From: GCA-2725625 sp964574215
Lineage (GTDB): Bacteria; Pseudomonadota; Alphaproteobacteria; Rhodospirillales; UBA2165
NCBI GenBank assembly: GCA_964574215.1
Contig: CAZNLR010000061.1
Location: 1-22,717 of the forward strand
Reading direction: 5' to 3'
DNA length: 22,717 bases
Part shown: positions 6,836 to 14,441 of the stretch, in pieces
How the letters are laid out: each line of letters begins with the position of its first letter
Numbering within the stretch: position 1 is the first letter of the stretch
Made by a program: the position numbers and the translations under genes
The notes under the pieces: model-generated
The model's database searches: none
What the model saw: the letters and a program-made list of their open reading frames with translations, nothing else
What the model was told of the DNA's origin: nothing

Positions 6836-8557
6836 ATGACGACCGTTGTTCCTCCCCCGCCACCGCCCATACCGGTGCCCGCTGCGGGCCCGGCCGCAAC
6901 CCTTGTCATTCCAAATCCACCGGAAGCGCTCATCCAATTGCCGGCGGGCTCGGTGATTGATGCCCAGATGCTGGCGGCGTTGGCAAAGGGTAAGGCTCAA
7001 ATACAAACCGCTTTCGGCAAAATTGATATTCGAACGACGTATCCTTTACCTGAAAACGCTAAATTGGAAATCCAGCTACTGAGGCTGGCGCCCCAGGTTC
7101 TATTGGCAATCAAAGCCGTAAACGGCAACCCGTTAGGCGTCAATACCGGACCGGGAGGAAGCTTAATCGCCGCAGCACCGGGCAGTCAGGCTGGTGGCGC
7201 AACGGGACCGGCGGCGGCTGGAACGGCAGCGTCGTCTGCGACGATGGTTCAAGGCACAGGTGCCGGAGCCAATGTCACCGGGACCAGCGCCACAGCGCCG
7301 CAACAAGGTGTCTCGACGACAATCACCTTGGATATCGGCTCCGTTGTCAAAGCGACATTGTTGCGTTCCTTCGGCTCTACGGGCACAGGCGGTGCGGCGC
7401 AAAGTGCACCCACGTCAGCCTCCTCGGTAGAACCGTTGACGCCGCAAACCGGAGGTTCCATCGGCAATTCAGCAGGAGCGCAGCCGTCCGGTTCAATCCT
7501 GGGGCAGGCTGATACTCAACAAGCGGCACCGGGCTCGGCATCCGCCGGCCAGGGTTCATCCGGTGCTGCCGGGACAGGTAGCGTACCACGGCAATTACCC
7601 ACGGGAACTCAATTTGAACTTCGTATGCTGGCATCGTCTTCGCCAACCGCGGGTTCGGGAGGAACTTCCCGCCCTGATAGCCACAATATTGGCGGCGGCC
7701 ACACGGCGCTAAACGGCACGGTCGTAGCCAGCACGCCCTCGGGTCAGCCCATCATATTCACGTCAATGGGGATGATCGGACTCGATACCAAATCGCCTTT
7801 GGAACCCGGCACCAATATGCGCCTTGAAATCGTCTCTACGTCGGTTAAATCCTTGGGTGCACTGATCGCCGAAAGCACGATCGGCGGACTGTATCAGTCT
7901 CGGGAATGGCCCAATTTTGAGACGGCGCTGGACCAGATTTCACAAAGTGCGCCAAACGTGTCACAGCAGGTGGTAAACAATGCGGTGCCGCAAGCCAATT
8001 CTCAACTAACCACTAACATGCTGTTTTTTATGAGCGCTCTTAAAGGCGGAGATGTCAGATCGTGGATTGGCCCTGATGCCAGCAACATATTGGATCAAAC
8101 AAATCCGGAGTTGCTCACCCGCCTAAGCGAGGAATTTTCTCAGCTGGGCCGCGTTTTTACGGAAAACCAACCAAATGACTGGCGTACCGCGCTGGTGCCA
8201 TTTTTCACCGGGACGTCGTTTGAACAGGTTCAAATGCATATGCGCGGCCAAAATGACATGGATGGTCCGGAAGGAGATGAAGAAACATCGCGATTCATAA
8301 TTGATGTCCAACTCAGTCAATTGGGCCGTGTCCAATTGGACGGTCTGGTGAAGTCGAAAGGCAAGAAATTCGATCTAATCGTTCGGACGGATGGTCCATT
8401 GCCCGCAGTCATGCGTAAGGACATCAATCGGATATTTACCGATTTTACGGAAGTTACCGGCGTTAATGGCGGCATCGTATTCCAGGCCGATAAAAAATTT
8501 GCGGAAATCGAATTGCCGCGTCTCGACGATAGTGATCCTGGCGGCGTGGTGGTTTAA
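6836..8557 (+). CDS. FliK-like protein, putative hook-length control homologue
   Basis: The 573-residue product begins with a proline run (PPPPPP, 6-11). A short ordered segment (about 25-100) is followed by a long Gly/Ser/Ala/Thr-rich low-complexity region (about 103-260), a middle domain (about 285-470), and a C-terminal domain (485-573) reading FIIDVQLSQLGRVQLDGLV...LIVRTDGPLPAVMRKDINRIF. That last part has the L..LG.V.v pattern and following helix of the FliK C-terminal (Flg_hook) domain, which in FliK switches export specificity when the hook is finished. Size, disordered linker and place in a flagellar operon fit FliK, but the sequence is divergent and the call is inference. It starts 3 bp after flhG. 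It could instead be an unnamed lineage-specific flagellar protein. Confidence 0.5.
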   Translation: MTTVVPPPPPPIPVPAAGPAATLVIPNPPEALIQLPAGSVIDAQMLAALAKGKAQIQTAFGKIDIRTTYPLPENAKLEIQLLRLAPQVLLAIKAVNGNPLGVNTGPGGSLIAAAPGSQAGGATGPAAAGTAASSATMVQGTGAGANVTGTSATAPQQGVSTTITLDIGSVVKATLLRSFGSTGTGGAAQSAPTSASSVEPLTPQTGGSIGNSAGAQPSGSILGQADTQQAAPGSASAGQGSSGAAGTGSVPRQLPTGTQFELRMLASSSPTAGSGGTSRPDSHNIGGGHTALNGTVVASTPSGQPIIFTSMGMIGLDTKSPLEPGTNMRLEIVSTSVKSLGALIAESTIGGLYQSREWPNFETALDQISQSAPNVSQQVVNNAVPQANSQLTTNMLFFMSALKGGDVRSWIGPDASNILDQTNPELLTRLSEEFSQLGRVFTENQPNDWRTALVPFFTGTSFEQVQMHMRGQNDMDGPEGDEETSRFIIDVQLSQLGRVQLDGLVKSKGKKFDLIVRTDGPLPAVMRKDINRIFTDFTEVTGVNGGIVFQADKKFAEIELPRLDDSDPGGVVV

Positions 8558-8578
8558 AGAGGAGCGGAAGGAACATTT

Positions 8579-8977
8579 ATGGAGTTGTTGGCGCGCCGGG
8601 CAATGCTGGAGACATTGGGTAATGCAGATGATCGACTGGACTATGTCATCACGCTGGAAGGCACCTTCGATTTGGATGGCGGAAAAGATGAAGCCATTAT
8701 TCAACTTCGTTATATTCCGGACAAACTGGTGCTGACGCCTGAAAGTTTTTCACAATATTTGACCGCTTTGGCGGATTTAAACTGGATTTCGCTGGAAGAG
8801 GCGGCAGCGGCGGTTCTGGACGACCTCAACAACGAAGTCGTCGCCCGCTGGCTTCAAATTGACATCAAATCAGATGTAAAGTCGGATAGTGGAATCCAGA
8901 ATCATCAGGTCTTGTTGGAAGATCGTCAGCCGAACTGGGACAATCCTAGGCTTCTGGCCCGCCTTAAATCGATTTGA
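8579..8977 (+). CDS. Small QueF-like T-fold protein of unknown role
   Basis: This 132-residue protein has a good ribosome site (AAGGA, 8568-8572). It resembles the core of QueF, the nitrile reductase of queuosine synthesis. IIQLRYIPDKLVLTPESF matches QueF's strand ending in YIPD and the following substrate-motif region. QYLTAL then sits where QueF has LYLxSF, followed by a helix ending VLDDLNNEVVARW and a last strand. The loop that carries the catalytic Cys in QueF is absent (TFDLDGGKDEA stands there), so reductase activity is not expected. The tail has a distinctive motif, LLEDRQPNWDNPRLLARL. It is last in the flagellar run and converges on fliJ. The gene is certain as a coding region; the fold is inferred from remembered family sequences. 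Confidence 0.6.
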   Translation: MELLARRAMLETLGNADDRLDYVITLEGTFDLDGGKDEAIIQLRYIPDKLVLTPESFSQYLTALADLNWISLEEAAAAVLDDLNNEVVARWLQIDIKSDVKSDSGIQNHQVLLEDRQPNWDNPRLLARLKSI

Positions 8978-9004
8978 TTCTATAGGAAAACTTATTAAGC
9001 GGGA

Positions 9005-9424
9005 CTATTTCTTCCGCCTGTGCGCTTCCTGGCCCAGTTCATCGAGGAAAGCCTGCTCTTCGCGGTCCTGTTCTTTTTGCTCCGCAGTATCAACCGTTTC
9101 CTGAGAAATCTCGTAGACTTTCAGTTCCTTGTATTCGGTACGCATCTCGTCCTGGGCGACGGTTATATGTCCTTCGACCTCATCGATAGCGTGCGCCAAA
9201 TTCGTCCGCTTCTGAACGGCTGCGGCAGCGTATTCTCCGTAAAACATTCCAACATTGTCCGGCGCGGCGCGCGCGACATCCTGTTCCACCAGTATTTGAT
9301 TTTCCAGTTCCGTCGACTGATTTTCCAAATCGGCGACCTGGCCGAGCAGTTCACCCAACGCCCGCCGTTTTTCATCGACCCGGTATTGGTGCAACCTGAT
9401 CAGCGTGTGATATCCCTTAACCAA
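9005..9424 (-). CDS. fliJ: Flagellar export protein FliJ
   Basis: FliJ is the small coiled-coil stalk of the FliI ATPase and an escort for export chaperones. The 139-residue product starts VKGYHTLIRLHQYRVDEKRR after its initiator, the standard FliJ opening. It is almost wholly helical and charged, with long heptad-like stretches (about 15-60 and 75-130) and a basic end (EAHRRKK). The start codon is TTG (9422-9424), chosen because the family N-terminus begins there; an AGAGG ribosome site lies upstream within fliI. It overlaps the end of fliI by 8 bp, so the two are co-translated. It converges with the QueF-like gene across 27 bp. Confidence 0.88.
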   Translation of the reverse strand: MVKGYHTLIRLHQYRVDEKRRALGELLGQVADLENQSTELENQILVEQDVARAAPDNVGMFYGEYAAAAVQKRTNLAHAIDEVEGHITVAQDEMRTEYKELKVYEISQETVDTAEQKEQDREEQAFLDELGQEAHRRKK

Positions 9425-10811
9425 AGTCTACCACCTCTTCCAGCGGAACCTCAGCCTGGTTATCAGGCGCCCCATCAGCTTGGTAGTTCATGTCGAGCCG
9501 TTGAGCCAAATCGGTATAGCATTGCTCAAGAGTGGATGAATCCACTTTGGCCTGACGGAGGAATTCCTCAATTCCAGCGAAATAATGTATGGCTTCATCC
9601 ACCTGAGGATCGGATCCCTGGCGATAGGCGCCGAGCCGGATAAGTTCGGCCATGTCTTCGTAAATTGAAACCAACTGTTTCGCCCGGTCGATGAGCTCAT
9701 TTTGAGCATCGGTGTTGCAGTCGGGCATCGTCCGGGAAATACTGCGCAAAATATTCACCGCTGGATAACGACCGCGCTCGGCAATGGCCCGGTCGAGAAC
9801 GACGTGCCCATCCAATATACCCCGGACGGCGTCGGCTACGGGCTCGTTGTGATCGTCGCCTTCAACCAGAACGGTGAACAGCCCGGTGATACTGCCCTGA
9901 TCGACGGTGCCCGGACCGGCCCGTTCCAGCAGCCTGGGAAGTTCCGCAAATACTGTCGGCGTATAGCCGCGGGTGGCCGGCGGCTCGCCCGCTGACAGGC
10001 TGATTTCCCGTTGCGCCATGGCGAAACGGGTAACCGAATCCATCAGGCACAAAACATCCCGCTTAAGATCCCGGAAGTATTCAGCAACGGCCAATGTCAG
10101 ATAGGCCGCCTGACGTCGGACCAAAGGCGGCTCGTCGGATGTCGCCACGACCACGACACTGCGTCTCATTCCTTCCTCACCGAGGTCGTCCTCGATAAAC
10201 TCGCGGGCTTCCCGTCCGCGTTCCCCGATAAGACCGATTACGCTGGTATCGGCATCGGTATGACGGGCCATCATGGATAAAATGGTTGATTTACCAACGC
10301 CCGATCCGGCGAACACGCCCATTCGCTGCCCCTTGCAGACCGTAAGGAAGGCATTCATGGCTCTTACACCGAGATCGATTTTCCCGCCAACCCGTTGGCG
10401 GCTATGGGCCGGCGGCGGGCTGTTTTGAACGAGATAGGGTTTTGCGCCGGTCGGCAACGGCCCCTTGCCGTCAATGGGTTCGCCAAAGGCATTGATGACC
10501 CGGCCTAGCCATGCTTCATCGGGATAGATGACCGGGTCGGCCGCGGCAATTTCCACCGGACACCCGAGACCGATCCCCTCCAGGGTCGAAAAGGGCATAA
10601 CCAGGGCGCGGTTGTCGCGAAAACCGACAACCTCGCACAGCACCTTGCGGCCGCGGCGGGCGATTATGCGGCAATGATCGCCGATGGACAGGACGCCCTC
10701 GGCGCTGGCGACCTCCACCAACATGCCCAAAACCGATGTCACCTGACCATACACATGATAATCAGGTAAACGATCAATTTCGTTTACGATATTCTTGAAT
10801 AAGACAGCCAC
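9417..10811 (-). CDS. fliI: Flagellum-specific ATPase FliI
   Basis: FliI is the hexameric ATPase, related to F1-beta, that energises flagellar protein export. The 464-residue product has an N-terminal barrel (about 15-95), the Walker A GSGVGKST (169-176), the GERGREAREF motif, VLCLMDSVTRFA as Walker B region, and the RYPAVNILRSISR segment. All are diagnostic for FliI/SctN ATPases. The start is GTG (10809-10811) with a strong ribosome site, AGGAAGTGG, just upstream. Its regulator fliH lies about 8.4 kb away on the other strand. fliI is divergent from ctrA across 259 bp, an arrangement I recall from other alphaproteobacteria and one that lets a single region control both. Confidence 0.96.
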   Translation of the reverse strand: MAVLFKNIVNEIDRLPDYHVYGQVTSVLGMLVEVASAEGVLSIGDHCRIIARRGRKVLCEVVGFRDNRALVMPFSTLEGIGLGCPVEIAAADPVIYPDEAWLGRVINAFGEPIDGKGPLPTGAKPYLVQNSPPPAHSRQRVGGKIDLGVRAMNAFLTVCKGQRMGVFAGSGVGKSTILSMMARHTDADTSVIGLIGERGREAREFIEDDLGEEGMRRSVVVVATSDEPPLVRRQAAYLTLAVAEYFRDLKRDVLCLMDSVTRFAMAQREISLSAGEPPATRGYTPTVFAELPRLLERAGPGTVDQGSITGLFTVLVEGDDHNEPVADAVRGILDGHVVLDRAIAERGRYPAVNILRSISRTMPDCNTDAQNELIDRAKQLVSIYEDMAELIRLGAYRQGSDPQVDEAIHYFAGIEEFLRQAKVDSSTLEQCYTDLAQRLDMNYQADGAPDNQAEVPLEEVVDFG

Positions 10812-10951
10812 GCCACTTCCTGTCCAGGTACCACATTTACTAATATATTTATGCCGAACAGTATGAATTCCAAGCCTTTAAGGAATGGTAAAATAGCAAA
10901 AGAAATCCATCGACAATTATTGAAGGGGATAAACGGTTGATTTTTTTATCC

Positions 10952-10966
10952 TTAATTCCGATTTAT
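10952..10966 (+). promoter_or_regulatory. Candidate CtrA box overlapping a TATAAT -10
   Basis: TTAA-TTCCGAT-TTAT matches the CtrA consensus TTAA-N7-TTAA at 7 of 8 positions. Its second half-site overlaps TATAAT at 10964-10969, so bound CtrA would compete with or position RNA polymerase. This suggests autoregulation of ctrA. The match is short and the region AT-rich, so chance cannot be excluded. Confidence 0.4.
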
Positions 10967-11022
10967 AATTAATGAACGAAAAGGCGTAACTTAACTTGAA
11001 TATGTGACCTATGCGGCATATG

Positions 11023-11036
11023 GTTAATTTATTAAC
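11023..11036 (+). repeat. TTAA-containing dyad upstream of ctrA
   Basis: GTTAAT and ATTAAC are exact reverse complements separated by TT. Both arms contain TTAA, the CtrA half-site word, but spaced by 4 rather than 7. It lies 34 bp before the ctrA start and could be an operator for CtrA or another dimeric regulator. Confidence 0.4.
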
Positions 11037-11060
11037 TTTTCGGGTAAACGAAATCGGGTA

Positions 11061-11065
11061 GAGTC
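11061..11065. promoter_or_regulatory. GANTC (CcrM-type) methylation site before ctrA
   Basis: GAGTC lies five bases before the ctrA ATG and is the only GANTC in the divergent region. In Caulobacter a GANTC in the ctrA P1 promoter ties transcription to replication through CcrM methylation. Here the site is much nearer the start codon, so a role in initiation at an upstream promoter is uncertain. Confidence 0.4.
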
Positions 11066-11070
11066 AAGCT

Positions 11071-11799
11071 ATGCGTGTGCTTCTCGTAGAAGATGATCCA
11101 ACCACCTCAAAAAGCATTGAAATGATGCTGACGTCGGCCGGTATGGTTTTAGATACAACCGATCTCGGCGAAGACGGTTTGGAAATCGGAAAACTTTACG
11201 ATTACGATATTATCATTCTCGACTTGATGTTGCCGGATATGGATGGTTTTGAAGTACTCAGACGGTTGCGCGCATCCAAAGTCGAAACCCCGGTATTGAT
11301 TTTGTCCGGATTGACCGAACCCGACAACAAAGTCAAAGGCTTCGGAACCGGTGCCGATGACTACCTGACCAAACCCTTCAACAAGGAAGAATTGGTTGCC
11401 CGTATTCACGCTATTGTCAGGCGCTCGAAAGGCCATGCCGAATCAATCATCCGAACCGGCAAACTGGCCGTTAATTTGGATGCCCGCACGGTAGAAGCGG
11501 AGAGTAAGCCGGTTCATTTGACCGGTAAGGAATACGGCATTCTCGAACTTTTATCCCTGCGCAAAGGCACGACCTTGACCAAGGAAATGTTCCTCAATCA
11601 TCTCTACAACGGCATGGATGAACCGGAACTGAAAATTATCGACGTGTTTGTCTGCAAATTACGCAAGAAACTCTCTAACGCAACGGATAATGAAAATTAT
11701 ATCCATACCGTCTGGGGCCGCGGCTATGTACTGCGCGACCCGGAAGGGGACGAAGACAAAAAGGCGTCAGGGAAAAAACGCGCCAAAGCGACCGCCTGA
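11071..11799 (+). CDS. ctrA: Cell-cycle/motility response regulator CtrA
   Basis: CtrA is the OmpR-family master regulator of alphaproteobacteria. In Caulobacter it controls the cell cycle; in Rhodospirillales relatives mainly motility. The receiver (1-120) has the acidic pair E7-D8-D9, phospho-acceptor D51 in IIILDLMLPDMDG and the lysine in LTKPF. The winged-helix DNA-binding domain (about 125-230) contains the highly conserved LTGKEYGILELLSLRKGTT, the KIIDVFVCKLRKKL recognition helix and the TVWGRGYVLRDP wing. The 242-residue length is slightly over the Caulobacter protein because of a basic tail (KKASGKKRAKATA). That tail ends in Thr-Ala, not the Ala-Ala used for ClpXP degradation in Caulobacter. 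It converges with cheR and faces fliI. Confidence 0.98.
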   Translation: MRVLLVEDDPTTSKSIEMMLTSAGMVLDTTDLGEDGLEIGKLYDYDIIILDLMLPDMDGFEVLRRLRASKVETPVLILSGLTEPDNKVKGFGTGADDYLTKPFNKEELVARIHAIVRRSKGHAESIIRTGKLAVNLDARTVEAESKPVHLTGKEYGILELLSLRKGTTLTKEMFLNHLYNGMDEPELKIIDVFVCKLRKKLSNATDNENYIHTVWGRGYVLRDPEGDEDKKASGKKRAKATA

Positions 11800-11841
11800 T
11801 TTTACTTAATTTTTTTGAAGGTTTCGTTGAGCCTTGTTGGC

Positions 11842-12699
11842 TTAGGCGTTTTCGGCTGCGTGTTTAGCGAAACTGGATTCCTCTTCATTCCGCGCAACTT
11901 CGTAAACGCCCCGGAAATTGGGCACGGGACGGAATTTGTCCGATATTCCGAGAACGGTTTCCGCTCCTCCCAGGAAAAGCAATCCGTCGTCCGGCATCAA
12001 TTCGTAGATCTCATCGAGTACCTTTGATTTCGTCTCTTGATCGAAATAGATCAGTACGTTCCTGCAGAACACGATATCGAAATTACCGAGTGGCTTGAGA
12101 CTATCCAGCAAATTAAATTCCTTGTAGTCCACCATTGACTTGATATCCGAATTAATCTGCCAGTTTTCACCCTGTTTTTCGAAATATTTGACCAGCAATT
12201 GAACCGGCAAACCACGTTGAACCTCAAATTGTGAATATTCCCCCTGTTTCGCCTTATCAAGAATATCAGTGGAAATATCGGTACCTGTGATTTTTACTCT
12301 CCACCCCGCCATTTTGGCGTTTTCTTCCTTAAGAATCATTGCCAAGGAATATGGTTCCTGACCGCTTGACGCCGCCGCGCACCAAATATTCAACGCCTTT
12401 TTGTTCAGGCGGCTTTCCAGGAAATAGGGGAGCGTGGCGTCGCGGAAAATATCGAAAGGTTTGATATCCCGGAAGAAGAAGGATTCGTTGGTGGTCATCG
12501 CTTCGGTGATATCCTTAACCAAAGTGGGATCAGCTCCCTTTTTGGTTTCAGCCACCAGTTCTTCCAATCCGCCTAATTCTCTTCTACGGGCAATTGGCAT
12601 CAGCCTGCTTTCAAGCAGGTACGACTTATCTTCCGACAATACGAGTCCGGATTCCCGTTTGACGAGCGTACTTAAAAATTCGAAATCTCCAGGACCCAT
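11842..12699 (-). CDS. cheR: Chemotaxis protein methyltransferase CheR
   Basis: CheR methylates glutamates on chemoreceptors using S-adenosylmethionine. The 285-residue product has the N-terminal helical domain (1-80) ending in the signature MTTNESFFFRD (68-78). The Rossmann methyltransferase fold follows with the SAM motif IWCAAASSGQEPYSLAM (105-121), the acidic GTDIS (139-143) and FCRNVLIYFD (211-220). An acidic, disordered-looking tail ends it. Its ATG shares one base with the cheB stop (TGATG), so it is coupled to cheB. It is last in the che run and converges with ctrA across 42 bp. No receptor substrate is encoded in the window. Confidence 0.96.
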   Translation of the reverse strand: MGPGDFEFLSTLVKRESGLVLSEDKSYLLESRLMPIARRRELGGLEELVAETKKGADPTLVKDITEAMTTNESFFFRDIKPFDIFRDATLPYFLESRLNKKALNIWCAAASSGQEPYSLAMILKEENAKMAGWRVKITGTDISTDILDKAKQGEYSQFEVQRGLPVQLLVKYFEKQGENWQINSDIKSMVDYKEFNLLDSLKPLGNFDIVFCRNVLIYFDQETKSKVLDEIYELMPDDGLLFLGGAETVLGISDKFRPVPNFRGVYEVARNEEESSFAKHAAENA

Positions 12700-13811
12700 C
12701 AGATGCCCTTACTAAAAAAGTCGACAATATTTGGCGCTAGTTCGGTGATTGGTAGAACCGAAGTGCAAATCCCCGCTTCGGCAACGGCACCCGGCATGCC
12801 CCATACAACACTGGTTTCTTCATCTTGCGCAAATATGGTGCCGCCTTTTTCGGCGACAAGCTTTGAGCCTTTCATTCCATCATAGCCCATCCCGGTAAGG
12901 ATGACGACGAAGGTCTTGTTGCCGTATAAATCGACGACGCTTCGCAGCATCGGATCGACCGCCGGGCGGCAGAAATTTTCCGGTTCATTCTGGTTTATTT
13001 TGACGATTTTTTTACCGTCCTGTTCCTGAACGATCATGTGATAATCGCCCGGGGCAATCAGAATTTCACCGTCTTTTAATTCGTCTCCGTCTTGGGCCTC
13101 CGTGGCGGGAATCCCGGTTGACCGGGTCACGTGCTGCGCCAAAATGGTGGTAAAGGTGGGAGGCATATGCTGGGTAACAACGATGGGCACGTTAATTTTG
13201 CCGTTAAGCCCTTTAAAAAGTTCAAATAAAGCCTGTGGGCCGCCCGTAGAGCTGCCCACCGCCAGAATTTTTGGTTTTGGATGAACGCCGGTTGACTGTT
13301 TCAGGGTCACCGGTGTCGGAACTTTTGTTTTCGGCGCTGTTCGCTGCGTTACTGATTTTTGCTCCGATATCTCAGACGGACGGTGGCGTCGCGCTTCACC
13401 AAACGCCTTAACCTTTTCGACAAGATCGTGCTCAAAGTCTTGCCCTCCGGTCAATTCCCGGTTGGTGGAGGGTTTGGGAATGTAATCTGAAGCGCCGGCC
13501 TGTAGAGCCTTCAAGCTTATTTCAGCATTTTTCAGGGTCAAACCGGAAGCCATAATCACCTTAACCTCAGGATCGGCTTCCAGAATTTTCGGCAGCGCCG
13601 TTAGGCCATCCATAACCGGCATTTCGATATCGAGAATAACAACATCGACATCGCTTTTTGTTACATACTTAACAGCAAGTTCGCCGTTGGATAAGGTGTT
13701 TACAACGTTGATATCCGAATATCCATCCAGCATTCGAGAAATCAGCCCTCGAACTACTGCAGAATCATCAACCACCAGAACTTTTATCGGATTTTCCTGG
13801 GAACTATTCAC
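12699..13811 (-). CDS. cheB: Chemotaxis response regulator and methylesterase CheB
   Basis: CheB demethylates or deamidates receptors when phosphorylated by CheA. The receiver (about 8-125) has D15-D16, phospho-acceptor D61 in VVILDIEMPVMDG and the lysine in YIPKPS. A Pro/Thr/Lys-rich linker (about 140-178) leads to the esterase domain (about 180-365). Its catalytic triad is visible as S188 (GSSTGGP), H215 (TQHMPP) and D311 (GMGYDG). The 370-residue length is normal. The start is GTG (13809-13811) and no in-frame ATG serves better; GGAT lies about 9 bp upstream. A hairpin sits just before it. The stop overlaps the cheR start by one base. Confidence 0.96.
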   Translation of the reverse strand: MNSSQENPIKVLVVDDSAVVRGLISRMLDGYSDINVVNTLSNGELAVKYVTKSDVDVVILDIEMPVMDGLTALPKILEADPEVKVIMASGLTLKNAEISLKALQAGASDYIPKPSTNRELTGGQDFEHDLVEKVKAFGEARRHRPSEISEQKSVTQRTAPKTKVPTPVTLKQSTGVHPKPKILAVGSSTGGPQALFELFKGLNGKINVPIVVTQHMPPTFTTILAQHVTRSTGIPATEAQDGDELKDGEILIAPGDYHMIVQEQDGKKIVKINQNEPENFCRPAVDPMLRSVVDLYGNKTFVVILTGMGYDGMKGSKLVAEKGGTIFAQDEETSVVWGMPGAVAEAGICTSVLPITELAPNIVDFFSKGI

Positions 13812-13820
13812 AATACATCC

Positions 13821-13841
13821 AATGCCTTATTTTCCGGCATT
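13821..13841 (-). repeat. Hairpin in the cheY-cheB gap, close to the cheB start
   Basis: On the coding (minus) strand the arms AATGCC and GGCATT (6 bp) enclose a 9-nt loop. The 3' arm ends 9 nt before the GTG start of cheB and carries an AAGG that could take part in ribosome binding. It has no T-tract, so it is not a good terminator. It may set cheB translation or the cheY/cheB message ratio. Confidence 0.35.
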
Positions 13842-13877
13842 TATTGAAACCAATTATTATTATTTAGGATCCAACCT

Positions 13878-14243
13878 TTACAAGAGGCCGACCTGCGAAA
13901 ACTTTGCCTGAATAATTTCGCTGTCGAACGGCTTCATAATATATTCGTTAGCTCCCGCTTCCATCGCTTCCTGAATATGGTTTACGTCATTCTCTGTCGT
14001 ACAAAATACGACAACAGGTGCATCACCACCCGGAAGTTTTCTAAGCTCGCGCAAAAAATCGATGCCGTCCATAACCGGCATATTCCAATCGAGTAAAACT
14101 GCGTCCGGCATACTTCCTTTGCACGCGTCTAGCGCAATTTGACCATCTTCTGCCTCGTTGGTTTCGAATTCCAACTCTTGCAAAATTTTCTTCGCCACCA
14201 TACGGATGACTTTAGAATCATCAACGATAAGACAAGATTTCAT
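13878..14243 (-). CDS. cheY: CheY-type single-domain response regulator
   Basis: This 121-residue stand-alone receiver has the full phosphorylation site: D8-D9, acceptor D52 in AVLLDWNMPVMDG, T82 in VVVFCTTEND, and K104 in YIMKPFD. It has no output domain, as in CheY. Lying between cheA and cheB, it is the likely phosphate acceptor of the adjacent CheA and would act on the flagellar switch (FliM/FliN) or as a phosphate sink. DivK- or CpdR-like roles are possible for single receivers in this group but the context favours CheY. It is 198 bp downstream of cheA and 66 bp upstream of cheB, loose spacing for one operon. Confidence 0.9.
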   Translation of the reverse strand: MKSCLIVDDSKVIRMVAKKILQELEFETNEAEDGQIALDACKGSMPDAVLLDWNMPVMDGIDFLRELRKLPGGDAPVVVFCTTENDVNHIQEAMEAGANEYIMKPFDSEIIQAKFSQVGLL

Positions 14244-14441
14244 AATTTTTGTCGCAATTCCTACTGGTAAAAAACCTGTTTTAGCAGTTATCAGATGCCT
14301 GATTTCTTAGGTAAAAAAACCGGGCAACTCCCTAGACATAATTCCAATTCTCCGTGAATGTATATGCCAAGTCTCCAGAATACAACTCGTCAATTGTCAC
14401 ATTGAACAAATTAATTCCAACTGAGACTATTCTCGGAAAAT
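14244..14441 (-). other. 198-bp gap between cheA and cheY
   Basis: No frame of note lies here. There is a 5-bp hairpin, ATCAG-ATGC-CTGAT (14290-14303), and a T7 run on the coding strand (complement of the A-run at 14313-14319) preceded by only a 3-bp stem. That is weak evidence for partial termination after cheA. A promoter for cheYBR could be here but I cannot point to one. Confidence 0.3.

Larger units (their letters stand above)
10812..11070. promoter_or_regulatory. Divergent fliIJ/ctrA regulatory region
   Basis: This AT-rich 259-bp region drives fliIJ leftward and ctrA rightward. Visible elements are a 7-bp stem GGATAAA/TTTATCC (10927-10933 and 10945-10951), a near-consensus CtrA box at 10952-10966, a TATAAT hexamer (10964-10969), a GTTAAT-TT-ATTAAC dyad (11023-11036) and a GANTC site just before the ctrA start (11061-11065). 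No clean -35 sits at the right distance from TATAAT. The pattern agrees with the autoregulated, methylation-sensitive ctrA promoters described in Caulobacter, but activity is inferred. Confidence 0.6.

Noticed and set aside
14313..14335. Rho-independent terminator after cheA on the minus strand
   Set aside because: A T7 run is present but the stem ahead of it pairs over only three bases.
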